Of a DNA stretch of 64,000 nucleotides, positions 18,770 through 26,614 are shown piece after piece. The notes below the pieces were generated by a model. That model was not told the DNA's origin. It saw only the letters and a list, made by a program, of their open reading frames with translations, and searched no databases. The DNA is from Kitasatospora sp. CB01950 (GTDB lineage Bacteria; Actinomycetota; Actinomycetes; Streptomycetales; Streptomycetaceae): the NCBI RefSeq assembly GCF_001905465.1, contig NZ_LISX01000005.1, positions 124,278 to 188,277 on the forward strand, read 5' to 3'. A program made the position numbers and the translations under genes. Position 1 is the stretch's first letter, and each line of letters begins with the position of its first letter.

Positions 18770-19450
18770 TGTGACGCCGGGTCAGGTATTTGGCTCGCGT
18801 GCAGCGCAGCAGGGCGAGTTGGCGGGTGCGCTGCGCCGACACGACGGAGAAGGTGCTGACGGCCATCTGCGCGACCGCGAGGGCGATCAGGATCAGGACC
18901 ACCCCGTAGAGGGGCGTGCTCTGCCGGATCGCCCCGGTCACGGACGCCGCCCGGGTGCGGACCTCGGGGCCGTCGCCGAGGGCGGCGCGCAGGGCCTCGG
19001 CGGTGTGCGCGCGGGAGGCCCGGGCTGGAGCCGGACGTCCAGTTGGGCCGCGGTGACGGCGGCGGCGCACTGCTCCACGGCGCTGTCCGGGACGCGGAGG
19101 ATCGGGTGCCCGGCGAGGCTGGGCGCGCCGCCGCCGTCCAGGGTGCCGACCAGGTGGGCGGTGACGGTGGTGCCGTCGGCCCGGTGGAGTCGGACGTTCG
19201 AGTCGGGCGTGACGTCGAGGCGGTGCGCGGTGTCGAGCGGCACCTCGTCGGGTGCGCCCGGCCACCGGCCCTCGTCGAGCAGGTGCCGACGCAGGGCCGG
19301 GTCGGCGGCGACGGGCGTCACGGTCGCGCCGTCGAGCTGCTGCCCGTCCGCGCCGGAGAGCGCGCCCCGGCCGGTCAGGCGGAGTGCCGCGTCGGCCACT
19401 CCGGTGAGCTGTCGGGCCAGGGCTCCTCCTGCTGCTGAGGTACGACGCCC
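18770..19450 (-). pseudogene. Remnant of an FtsX/MacB-type ABC transporter permease
   Basis: Two frames on the minus strand together read as part of an FtsX-like permease. The upstream part (about 19450 to 19020) gives a soluble MacB-type domain ([38 protein letters not shown]). The downstream part in another frame (about 19020 to 18790) continues with [17 protein letters not shown], a transmembrane helix and [13 protein letters not shown], the typical FtsX loop. A frameshift lies near 19020. Both the N-terminal helix and the last helices are missing. It is therefore a decayed fragment with no working product expected. Confidence 0.75.
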
Positions 19451-19473
19451 CCGACCAGGCCCGCGCCGGAGTT

Positions 19474-19492
19474 GTTGCACACTATGTGCAAC
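19474..19492. promoter_or_regulatory. Perfect 19-bp palindrome upstream of the tsaD homologue
   Basis: GTTGCACA and TGTGCAAC flank CTA, ending 31 bases before ATG 19524 and 10 bases before ATG 19503. This is operator-like: the arms are long enough for a dimeric repressor. It is placed to control the TsaD gene. The protein that binds it is unknown. Confidence 0.6.
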
Positions 19493-19523
19493 TGCAAATC
19501 TGATGCGAAAGTGGTGCGGGCCG

Positions 19524-20594
19524 ATGCCGGAGTCGCCGGTGGTGCTGGGAATCGAGTCGTCCTGCGACGAGACGGGGGCCGGGCTGGTCCGGGACGGGGT
19601 GCTGCTCGGGCAGGCGGTCGCGTCGAGCATGGACGAGCACGCCCGGTACGGCGGAGTGGTGCCGGAGATCGCGGCCCGCGCGCACGTGCACGCGATGGCA
19701 CCGGTGGTGCGGGAGGCGCTGGACCGGGCCGGGCTCACCCTCGGGGACGTGGGGGCAGTCGCGGTGACCACCGGCCCGGGGCTGTCCGGGGCACTGCAGG
19801 TCGGGGTGGCCGCGGCGAAGAGCTACGCGTTCTCGCTCGGGGTGCCGCTGTACGGCGTCCACCACCTGGCCGGGCACGTGGCCGCGGCGGGCCTGGCGGG
19901 CGGGCCGCTGCCGAACCCGTGCGTGGTGCTGATCGTCTCCGGCGGCCACACCTCGCTGCTGCTGGTGCGCGACCTGGCCCGCGACCCGATCGTGCACCTC
20001 GGCGACACCCTGGACGACGCGGCCGGCGAATGCTTCGACAAGACCGCCCGCATCCTCGGCCTGCCCTACCCCGGCGGGCCCGCCATCGACCGGGCCGCCC
20101 GGGACGGCGACCCGCGCGCGGTGCGACTGCCGCGGCCCCTCACCGGCGCCGGCGACGACCCGTACGCCTTCTCCTTCTCCGGACTGAAGACGGCCGCCGC
20201 CCGCTGGGTGGAGGGCCACCGCGCCGTCGGCACCGAGCCGCGCGTGCCGGACGCGGCGGCCTCGCTGCAGGAGGCGATCGCCGACACCCTGACCCGCAAG
20301 GCCGTCCGGGCCTGCACCGACCACGGCATCGGCACCCTGGTGGTGGTCGGCGGCGTCGCCGCCAACTCCCGGATCCGGGCCCTGACCGAGCAGCGCTGCG
20401 CCGCCGCCGGGATCGCACTGCGGGTGCCGCCACTGGCGCTCTGCACGGACAACGGGGCGATGGTCGCCGCGATCGGCGACCTCCTGGTCCGCGCGGGGGC
20501 CGAGCCCGCACCGCTGGACGTGTCGATCGACCCGTCCGCGCCACTGGAGTACGCCGCCCTGACGCCGCGCCCGCGGGCCCGCCGCGCGGCCTGA
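19524..20594 (+). CDS. tsaD: TsaD homologue, tRNA threonylcarbamoyladenosine transferase subunit
   Basis: A 356-residue ASKHA-fold protein. It starts with [17 protein letters not shown]. Metal ligands are in VHHLAGHV, and nucleotide-binding segments are [25 protein letters not shown] and [12 protein letters not shown]. TsaD transfers threonylcarbamoyl to A37 of ANN-decoding tRNAs together with TsaB and TsaE. In streptomycetes tsaD usually lies with tsaB and rimI, but here it stands alone after a decayed permease gene and behind a palindrome. It may be a second copy or an acquired paralogue. ATG 19503 is an alternative start; neither start has a strong ribosome site. Confidence 0.88.
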   Translation: MPESPVVLGIESSCDETGAGLVRDGVLLGQAVASSMDEHARYGGVVPEIAARAHVHAMAPVVREALDRAGLTLGDVGAVAVTTGPGLSGALQVGVAAAKSYAFSLGVPLYGVHHLAGHVAAAGLAGGPLPNPCVVLIVSGGHTSLLLVRDLARDPIVHLGDTLDDAAGECFDKTARILGLPYPGGPAIDRAARDGDPRAVRLPRPLTGAGDDPYAFSFSGLKTAAARWVEGHRAVGTEPRVPDAAASLQEAIADTLTRKAVRACTDHGIGTLVVVGGVAANSRIRALTEQRCAAAGIALRVPPLALCTDNGAMVAAIGDLLVRAGAEPAPLDVSIDPSAPLEYAALTPRPRARRAA

Positions 20595-20799
20595 GCGAGG
20601 CCCGGTCCGCCGAGTGCTCCGCCGACCGGATGCGGGACGGCGGACGGTCGCGGTGATCCGGAGCGCGGTGAGCAGCGAGTTCGGTGTGAGCTCCCCCGAG
20701 GTCGCCGCTCCCGCCCCGCGTCCGTTCGGACGGCTCGGCGGCCTGGCGCGGCGTCGGGCGGCTGCCGTTCCGCTTCCGCGCGGCGCCCGGGCAGGGCAA

Positions 20800-20828
20800 A
20801 GCGCCGGCCGCGAGGGGCGGCCGGCGCT
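20800..20828. terminator. Hairpin terminator between tsaD and the secreted protein gene
   Basis: A perfect 12-bp stem (20800-20811 with 20817-20828) with loop GAGGG lies between converging genes. Confidence 0.8.
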
Positions 20829-20884
20829 GGGGTTGGTGCAGGGAGGAGGGCTGGGACGGCCCTCCTCCCGGTCAGGCCGGGGTC

Positions 20885-21160
20885 TTACCAGTTCGCGCCG
20901 GACTCGGTGAGCGAACCGGAGACGCCGTCGTCGTCCGCGAAAGCGAAGCCGGTGAAGTGGTTCACGCTGTTCTCGGTGACCTCGGAGCCGGTGGCGGAGA
21001 TGCCGGCGCCGACCTCGTTGGCGACGAAGTTGCCGGTGACGAAGTGCGCACTCGGCTCTTCGCCCATGCCGCCCTCGTGGGCAGCGGCCAGGCCGGCGCA
21101 ACCGAGCAGGACGGGAGCGGCGAGACCGAGGGCGGCGACAGTGCGGGTGATTGCACGCAT
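20885..21160 (-). CDS. Small secreted protein of unknown function
   Basis: A 91-residue protein. Residues 1-27 form a signal peptide ending LAAA, with a cysteine at the end of the hydrophobic core (LLGCAG) but no clean lipobox. The mature part is acidic and glycine-rich with N, T and V alternation (FVTGNFVANEVGAGISATGS), suggesting beta-strands or repeats. GGAAGG sits eight bases before the ATG. It is not a chaplin by sequence. Function is not assigned. Confidence 0.75.
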   Translation of the reverse strand: MRAITRTVAALGLAAPVLLGCAGLAAAHEGGMGEEPSAHFVTGNFVANEVGAGISATGSEVTENSVNHFTGFAFADDDGVSGSLTESGANW

Positions 21161-21482
21161 GAAAACAATCCTTCCGAAACGGAATCAACTTGGGGAGCAG
21201 TGGGCTTCCCTGCACTCCAAGAGACCCGACCCCGCACCCGGCGGCCAGTCGGGAGGAGCCGATTGCTCCCCATGGCCGAGCAGCCCGATCCGGGGGGTTT
21301 CGACGGCCCGTCACCTCGTGTCGAGCCCTGCGGCAATCCTGTCGAGACTGACTCAACTACGCAGGGCCGGAGGGGAGTTCGAGTACTGCACCGATCGGCC
21401 CGGAGGGTAGGTCGGTTGGCGCGAACGCACGCCTAGGATACCTTGGCTTAAAACTAGGAACCCTAGGGAGAGTGGGGAAGCC
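21161..21482. other. Divergent intergenic region
   Basis: No gene is seen. Near the plus-strand gene a TAGGAT -10-like hexamer (21434-21439) and CCTAG/CTAGG inverted elements (21433-21475) mark the probable promoter of the FBP-MFS pair. Nothing distinctive is seen on the other side. Confidence 0.5.
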
Positions 21483-21983
21483 ATGCGGTCGTTGACCGAG
21501 CCGGAGATCCGGGCGTCGTTCGTCAACTGCACCAAGGGGGAGGCGAGTCGGGCCCGGTTACCGCGCGGGATCGACGAGCTGGACTGGGCCGGGCTCGACT
21601 TTTTGGGCTGGCGGGAGCCAGGTGCCCCCGAGCGGGGGTACCTGGTGGCCGAGTTCGAGGGGCGGGTGGTCGGAGTGGCCCTGCGGCCGGCCCAGCGGCC
21701 CGGCGCGGGGCGCGGCGGGGCGATGTGTTCGATCTGCCTGACCGCCCATCCGGCATCGGGGGTGGCGCTGATGACGGCACGTCGGGCGGGTCGGAGCTCG
21801 ACCGAGGAGTACGCCTCGGCGGGCGAGTACTTCTGCAGCGACCTGGCGTGCCCGCTGTACGTGCGGGGCCGTCGGCGGGCGGCCGCGGGCGGGGCGCGGA
21901 TGTCGGAGAGCCTGGACGCCGAGCAGCGGGTGGCCCGGCTGCGGGCGAACCTGGCCGGGTTCCTCGGGCGGGTCGTCCGATGA
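21483..21983 (+). CDS. FBP domain protein (elongation factor G-binding, FusB-like zinc finger)
   Basis: A 166-residue cytoplasmic protein. It has an N-terminal helical region (LTEPEIRASFVNCTKGEASR) and a four-cysteine treble-clef module with CSIC and CSDLACPLYVRG. Families with this zinc finger include FusB/FBP proteins that bind EF-G and can protect it from fusidic acid. The region between has LDFLGWREPGAPERGYLV as in actinobacterial members. It overlaps the downstream MFS gene by four bases (ATGA), so the two are co-translated. A resistance role for the pair is plausible but inferred. Confidence 0.88.
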   Translation: MRSLTEPEIRASFVNCTKGEASRARLPRGIDELDWAGLDFLGWREPGAPERGYLVAEFEGRVVGVALRPAQRPGAGRGGAMCSICLTAHPASGVALMTARRAGRSSTEEYASAGEYFCSDLACPLYVRGRRRAAAGGARMSESLDAEQRVARLRANLAGFLGRVVR

Positions 21984-23389
21984 GGGGGAGCTCGGCGGGG
22001 CAGCCGGAGAAGCGGGAGCCGCTCGGCGGTCCGGTGGTGCGGGCGGCGCTGGTGCTGGCGGCGGGCGCGTTCGTCGCGCTGCTGGACACCACGGTGGTGG
22101 GGGTGGCGCTGGAGTCGTTCGCGCGGCGGTTCGGCGCGGGCCCGGCGCAGGTGCAGTGGGTGGCGACGGCGTACCTGCTGGCGATGTCGGCGGTGATTCC
22201 GGCGACGGGGTGGGCGGCGCGGCGGTTCGGGGCGGTGGCCTGTTGGACGGCGTCGGCGGCGGTGTTCCTGCTGGGGTCGGTGCTGTGCGGGCTGGCCTGG
22301 TCGCTGGGGTCGCTGGTGGCGTTCCGGGTGGTGCAGGGGTTGGGCGCGGGGATGCTGTTCCCGCTGATGCGGATCCTGGTGGTGGAGGTGGCCGGCCCGG
22401 CGCGGATGGGCCGGACGATGGCGCTGATCGCGGTGCCGGTGCTGCTGGCGCCGGTCGCGGGGCCGGTGGTGGGCGGGGCGCTGATCCAGGGCCATTCGTG
22501 GCGGTGGGTGTTCCTGCTGAACGTGCCGGTGTGCCTGGCGGTGGCGGTGCTGTCGCCGCTGCTGATGCGCAATCGGCGGGATGCCGCGCCGGGGCGGCTG
22601 GACCTGGCGGGCCTGGTGACGGTGAGCGGCGGGCTGACGGCGGCGGTGCTCGGGTTCGTCCGGCTGGGCGGGGGTGCGCCGGCGGGCGGGCCGCGGGTGC
22701 TGGTGCCGCTGCTGGCGGCGGCGGTGCTGCTGACGGCGCACGGGGTGCTGGCGCGTCGGCGGGCGGGTGACCGGGTGGTGGACTTCGCGCTGTTCCGGGA
22801 CCGCGCGTTCACCGCGTCGGCCTCGGTGTCGCTGCTGAACAGCTTCGGCCTGTACGGGGCGGTGGTGCTGGTGCCGCTGTTCTTCCAACAGGCCGGCGGC
22901 CGGGGCCCGTTGACGGCCGGCCTGGTGATGGTCGCGCAGGGTGCGGGGGCGGCTGTCGCGGTGCTGCTGGTCGGGCGGGTGATCGACGCCCGGAGCAATC
23001 CGCGGGCACTGGTGCTGGCCGGGCTGGCGCTGGTGGCGGCGGGCCTGGCGGTGTTCGCCCGGGCCGGCAGCGCCGAGCCGGGGGTGGCGCTGCTGGTGGC
23101 GCTGTTCGCGCAGGGGGTCGGCCTGGCGCTGGCGGCCTCGCCGGTGATGGTGACGCTCTACCACTCGCTGCCGCCGGCCGCGGTGCCCGCCGCGACCACC
23201 GCGAACGCGGTCGCGCAGCAGTTGGGCGCGGCGGCCGGCACCACGGTGGTGGCGCTGGTGCTGGCGCACGCCTCGCACGGGGGCGCGGGGACGGTCGCGG
23301 CGTTCCGCGCCGTGTTCGCGGTGGCGCTGGGGTTCGTGCTGCTGACGGCGCTCCCGGCGGCGTTCCTGCCCACGGGACGGAAGGGCTAG
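21980..23389 (+). CDS. MFS drug:H+ antiporter (DHA2 / EmrB-QacA type)
   Basis: A 469-residue membrane protein with about 14 helices. It has the DHA2 motif LDTTVVGVALESF in helix 1, GWAARRFGA after helix 2, RVVQGLGAGMLFPL in helix 4 and the motif-C-like PVLLAPVAGPVVGG in helix 5. It is predicted to export small hydrophobic compounds using the proton gradient. It starts inside the FBP gene stop (ATGA) and its stop shares CTAG with the convergent TetR gene, its probable regulator. Confidence 0.93.
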   Translation: MRGSSAGQPEKREPLGGPVVRAALVLAAGAFVALLDTTVVGVALESFARRFGAGPAQVQWVATAYLLAMSAVIPATGWAARRFGAVACWTASAAVFLLGSVLCGLAWSLGSLVAFRVVQGLGAGMLFPLMRILVVEVAGPARMGRTMALIAVPVLLAPVAGPVVGGALIQGHSWRWVFLLNVPVCLAVAVLSPLLMRNRRDAAPGRLDLAGLVTVSGGLTAAVLGFVRLGGGAPAGGPRVLVPLLAAAVLLTAHGVLARRRAGDRVVDFALFRDRAFTASASVSLLNSFGLYGAVVLVPLFFQQAGGRGPLTAGLVMVAQGAGAAVAVLLVGRVIDARSNPRALVLAGLALVAAGLAVFARAGSAEPGVALLVALFAQGVGLALAASPVMVTLYHSLPPAAVPAATTANAVAQQLGAAAGTTVVALVLAHASHGGAGTVAAFRAVFAVALGFVLLTALPAAFLPTGRKG

Positions 23390-23961
23390 ACGGTGCGGGG
23401 CCAGTTCTCCAGCAGCTGGTGGAGGCCGGCCACGATCCGCTGCCAGGAGCCGTCCGCGCCGCGCGGGTGGTGGAAGCCGCCGTTGGCCTCGATGCCGATG
23501 AAGCCGTGGAAGGTGGAGCGCAGCAGGCGGACGGCGTCGGTCAGGTCGGGCTCTTCGAGGCGGTAGTGGCGCATCAGCGCGTAGGTCAGTTCGACCGTCC
23601 GCGCAAGGGCGTCGGTGCCTTCGAAGTCGGCCGGGTCCAGGCGGAGTTGGGTGGCGGCGTAGCGGCCGGGGTGCTGTTGGGCGTACGTCCGGCAGGCGTC
23701 GGCGAAGGCGGTGAGGGCGTCGGCGCCGGAGCGGCCGGCGAGGGCGCTCGCGATGCGGTCGTTGAGCTCCTCGGTGGCGAGCAGGGCGACCCGGGTGCGG
23801 ATCTCCTGGAGGCTCTTGACGTGCGAGTAGAGGCTGGCGTCCTTGACGCCGAAGCCGCGGGCGAGGGCGGAGGCGGTGACCTTGTCGATGCCGACCCGGT
23901 CGGCGAGTTCGGCGGCGGCGCGGGTGATCCGTTCGACCGTCAGTCCGGCGTGCGCGCCCAT
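23386..23961 (-). CDS. TetR/AcrR family transcriptional repressor
   Basis: A 191-residue DNA-binding protein. The N-terminal HTH reads ITRAAAELADRVGIDKVTASALARGFGVKDASLYSHVKS, followed by an all-helical ligand domain with a WHG-type TetR C-terminal pattern (YGRYAATQLRL-like segment, FHGFIGIEANGGF). The usual HTH signature tyrosine is in SLYSHV. It converges on the MFS gene with overlapping stop codons and sits 140 bp from the perfect palindrome at 24103-24121, a likely operator. It probably controls the efflux pair or itself. Confidence 0.9.
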   Translation of the reverse strand: MGAHAGLTVERITRAAAELADRVGIDKVTASALARGFGVKDASLYSHVKSLQEIRTRVALLATEELNDRIASALAGRSGADALTAFADACRTYAQQHPGRYAATQLRLDPADFEGTDALARTVELTYALMRHYRLEEPDLTDAVRLLRSTFHGFIGIEANGGFHHPRGADGSWQRIVAGLHQLLENWPRTV

Positions 23962-24102
23962 GTTTCCCGTCCCGAACCTTGATCCGCCGAAGCCCCGCGT
24001 CAGTGTATCGGGGTGGAACGAACGGGTTCGGGCGTGACGTTTCGGGGGCGCTGGGACGTCAAGGGGGTGGGGCCCAAGAGGGCTGGGGCGTAGATCATTT
24101 GA

Positions 24103-24121
24103 ATTACCATCAGATGGTAAT
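24103..24121. promoter_or_regulatory. Perfect 19-bp palindrome, probable TetR operator
   Basis: ATTACCAT and ATGGTAAT flank CAG between the minus-strand TetR gene and the plus-strand carboxypeptidase gene. It lies 66 bases before the carboxypeptidase start. The AT-rich arms stand out in this high-GC DNA. Confidence 0.65.
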
Positions 24122-24186
24122 GTTCCGGACAAACGGGGGCGTGGGTGACGCACGCACCCCGGCCGATCCGCACCCTGGAGCCACCC

Positions 24187-25767
24187 GTGTCCGCACGCCC
24201 GTTCCGCCGCAGTCTGCCGCTCGCGGCCGCGGTCCTCGCCGCCTCCCTGATCGCCGTCTCGGCGCAGGCCGACGACCCGGCGCCGGCCGATGCCACACTG
24301 ACCGCCGATCTCAACACGCTGCTCGCCGACCCCCGGCTGGCCAACGCCCAGGCCGGCGTCGAGGTGCTGGACGCCACCACCGGCGAGGTGCTGTACGCCC
24401 GGCAGCCGCAGGCGCTGTTCACCCCGGCGTCCACCCTGAAGACCGTGACCTCGACCGCGGCGCTCGACCTGCTGGGCGCGGACTACCGGTTCACCACCGA
24501 GGTCCGCACCGTCGGCAAGACCTACGGCGACACCCTGGTCGGCGACCTGGTGCTGAAGGGCGGCGGCGACCCGAGCCTGCTGGCGCAGGACCTCGACGAC
24601 CTGGCGGCGAAGGTCGCGGCGACCGGCGTCACCACCGTCACCGGCCGGGTGCTGGCCGACAGCAGCCGCTACGACTCGACGCCGCTCGGCCCGGGCTGGG
24701 CCTGGGACGACGAGGCGTACTCGTACAGCCCGCAGATATCCGGGCTGACCGTCGCCAACGACGCCGAGTACATGATGGACACCGTCCGGGTGACGGTCAC
24801 TCCGGGCGCGGCGGGCGAGAACGCCAAGGTGACGCTGAACCCGGCCGAGGCGCCGATGAAGTTCACCGGCACGGTCGCCACCGGCGCGGCCGGCAGCGGT
24901 TCGAGCGTCGGCGTGGACCGCCGCCACGGCAGCAACGACGTGGCGCTGTCCGGCAGCATCCCGAGCGGCGGCGCGCCGGTCACCTCCTGGCTGACGGTCG
25001 ACAACCCCGGCACGTACGCCGGCCAGGTGTTCGCGGGCGCGCTGGCCAAGCACGGCGTGAAGGTGGTGCGCGGGGTGCAGGCGGCCGCCGGGTCGGAGAC
25101 CTCGCAGCCGCTCGCCGAGCACAGCTCGAAGACCCTCGCCGAGCTGATCGTCCCGATGCTGAAGATCAGCAACAACGGCATCGCCGAGCACCTGACCAAG
25201 GAGATCGGCAAGGTCAAGGGCGGCCGCGGCGACTGGGCGACCGGCATCAACCAGGTCAACGCCTTCCTGAAGGCGAACAACATCACCGGCCCGACCACCC
25301 GCCAGGTGGACGGCTCCGGCCTGTCCCGCTACGACCTGACCACCCCCGCGAAGATGGCGGACCTGCTGAAGGTCGCGCAGACCAAGCCGTGGTTCGACGC
25401 CTGGTACAACGCGCTGCCGGTGGCGGGCAACCCGGACCGGATGGTCGGCGGCACCCTGGCCGCCCGGATGCGCGGCACCAAGGCCGAGAACAACGTGCAC
25501 GCCAAGAGCGGCTCGATGGGCGGCGTCGACAACCTGCTCGGCTACGCGACCGCGCCCGACGGCCGCAAGCTGGCGTTCGTCGTGATGGTCAACAACTACG
25601 CCGGCACCAGCCCGCGTCCGGTGGTCGACGCGATCGCCGTCCGACTGGCCGCCGGGCCCGCCGCCACCGCGCAGCTGAAGTCCAAGTCGCTGGTCGCACC
25701 CACCGGTTCGGGCGACAACGCCACCGGCACCCGCTGGGAGGACTGCGAGACGCTGGCGCACTGCTGA
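24187..25767 (+). CDS. dacB: D-alanyl-D-alanine carboxypeptidase/endopeptidase (PBP4, peptidase S13)
   Basis: A 526-residue secreted penicillin-binding protein that trims D-Ala from peptidoglycan stems or cleaves cross-links. A signal peptide (about 1-29, ending SAQA) precedes the S13 domain. Active-site motifs are SxxK (Ser82-Lys85 in ASTLK), SxN (Ser328-Asn330) and KSG (Lys440). The insert between SxxK and SxN carries the DacB-type extra domains, including GGGDPSLLAQDL and ADSSRYD. GTG 24187 is chosen because CTGGAG lies seven bases before it and the signal starts there. Downstream hairpin terminates it. Confidence 0.95.
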   Translation: MSARPFRRSLPLAAAVLAASLIAVSAQADDPAPADATLTADLNTLLADPRLANAQAGVEVLDATTGEVLYARQPQALFTPASTLKTVTSTAALDLLGADYRFTTEVRTVGKTYGDTLVGDLVLKGGGDPSLLAQDLDDLAAKVAATGVTTVTGRVLADSSRYDSTPLGPGWAWDDEAYSYSPQISGLTVANDAEYMMDTVRVTVTPGAAGENAKVTLNPAEAPMKFTGTVATGAAGSGSSVGVDRRHGSNDVALSGSIPSGGAPVTSWLTVDNPGTYAGQVFAGALAKHGVKVVRGVQAAAGSETSQPLAEHSSKTLAELIVPMLKISNNGIAEHLTKEIGKVKGGRGDWATGINQVNAFLKANNITGPTTRQVDGSGLSRYDLTTPAKMADLLKVAQTKPWFDAWYNALPVAGNPDRMVGGTLAARMRGTKAENNVHAKSGSMGGVDNLLGYATAPDGRKLAFVVMVNNYAGTSPRPVVDAIAVRLAAGPAATAQLKSKSLVAPTGSGDNATGTRWEDCETLAHC

Positions 25768-25788
25768 CGCCTGCCGACTGCTCGTCAC

Positions 25789-25821
25789 CACGGGCCCTGC
25801 CGCGCTGCGGTGGGGCCCGTG
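25789..25821 (+). terminator. Hairpin terminator after dacB
   Basis: CACGGGCCC (25789-25797) pairs with GGGCCCGTG (25813-25821). An inner, imperfect stem extends it. Confidence 0.7.
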
Positions 25822-25874
25822 GGCGTTTCCGGGGCGTTCCGGGAGCCTTCCGCGGGCGGTCGGAAACTCCCTCC

Positions 25875-25888
25875 ATCAAACGCTTGAT
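25875..25888. promoter_or_regulatory. Inverted repeat upstream of the TetR-MFS-lyase operon
   Basis: ATCAA-ACGC-TTGAT lies 34 bases before the TetR ATG. It is a plausible autoregulatory operator. Confidence 0.5.
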
Positions 25889-25921
25889 CGATGGCGGACG
25901 GCGCGCGTACGCTCCCCCACC

Positions 25922-26614
25922 ATGAGCCAGCACCGGACGGCCGCCGAGGCGAGCCGGGAACGGATCCTCGCCGCCGCCACCGAGTTGTTCGCCGAGCACG
26001 GCTACGACGGCGCCACCACCCGGACGATCGCCGTGACGGCCGGGCTGAACGTCGCCACCGTCGCCTACCACGTCGGCTCCAAGGCCGACCTGTACCGCGA
26101 GGTGATGCGCCGTGCCCACGAGGCCGAACGGGCCGCCGTCGACGCCGCGTTGACGGAGTTCGCCCGCACCGCCCCCGACCACCCGGCCCGGGCGGCGGCC
26201 GAATTCGCCGACCGGTACCTGGACTTCTGCCTGCAGCAGCCGCACGTGCCCGCGCTGTGGATGCGCCGCTGGATGGCCGACGCCGCCGAGTTCGCCGACC
26301 TGGAGGAGCGCTACGCCCGGCCGCTGCTGGAGGCCGTCCGCGACCGACTCGTCGCCGCACTGCCGCAGTTGACGCCGGACCGGGCCGAGCTCGCGGTGTG
26401 GACGGTGCTGTGGACCACGCACGGGTTCTGCCGCTCGATGATCCGCGCCCAGGTGCCGCGCTTCCGCGCCCACCTGCGGGCCCTGGTCCTGCGCGAACTC
26501 GGCCTGGGCGAACTCGGCCTGGGCGAACTCGGTCCGGGCGAACTCGGCCCGGGCGAACTCGGCCCGGGTGAACGAGGCCTGCGCGAACTCGGCCCGGGCG
26601 ACGGTGCGTTGTGA
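25922..26614 (+). CDS. TetR family regulator with a repeat-built C terminus
   Basis: A 230-residue repressor. HTH: RILAAATELFAEHGYDGATTRTIAVTAGLNVATVAYHVGSKADLY. The ligand domain ends near residue 190 (HLRALVLREL). The remaining ~40 residues are a tandem repeat of GELGx built by seven 15-bp DNA units, a tail not expected in the family and probably made by slippage. Its TGA overlaps the GTG of the next gene (GTGA), so it is the first gene of a TetR-MFS-PLP enzyme operon and probably regulates it. Confidence 0.9.
   Translation: MSQHRTAAEASRERILAAATELFAEHGYDGATTRTIAVTAGLNVATVAYHVGSKADLYREVMRRAHEAERAAVDAALTEFARTAPDHPARAAAEFADRYLDFCLQQPHVPALWMRRWMADAAEFADLEERYARPLLEAVRDRLVAALPQLTPDRAELAVWTVLWTTHGFCRSMIRAQVPRFRAHLRALVLRELGLGELGLGELGPGELGPGELGPGERGLRELGPGDGAL
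26495..26599 (+). repeat. 15-bp minisatellite inside a coding region
   Basis: Seven head-to-tail 15-bp units of the form GAACTCGGCCYGGGC encode repeated E-L-G-x-G at the C terminus of the TetR protein. Unit length is a multiple of three, so copy changes keep the frame. The sixth unit is the most diverged. Confidence 0.9.
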
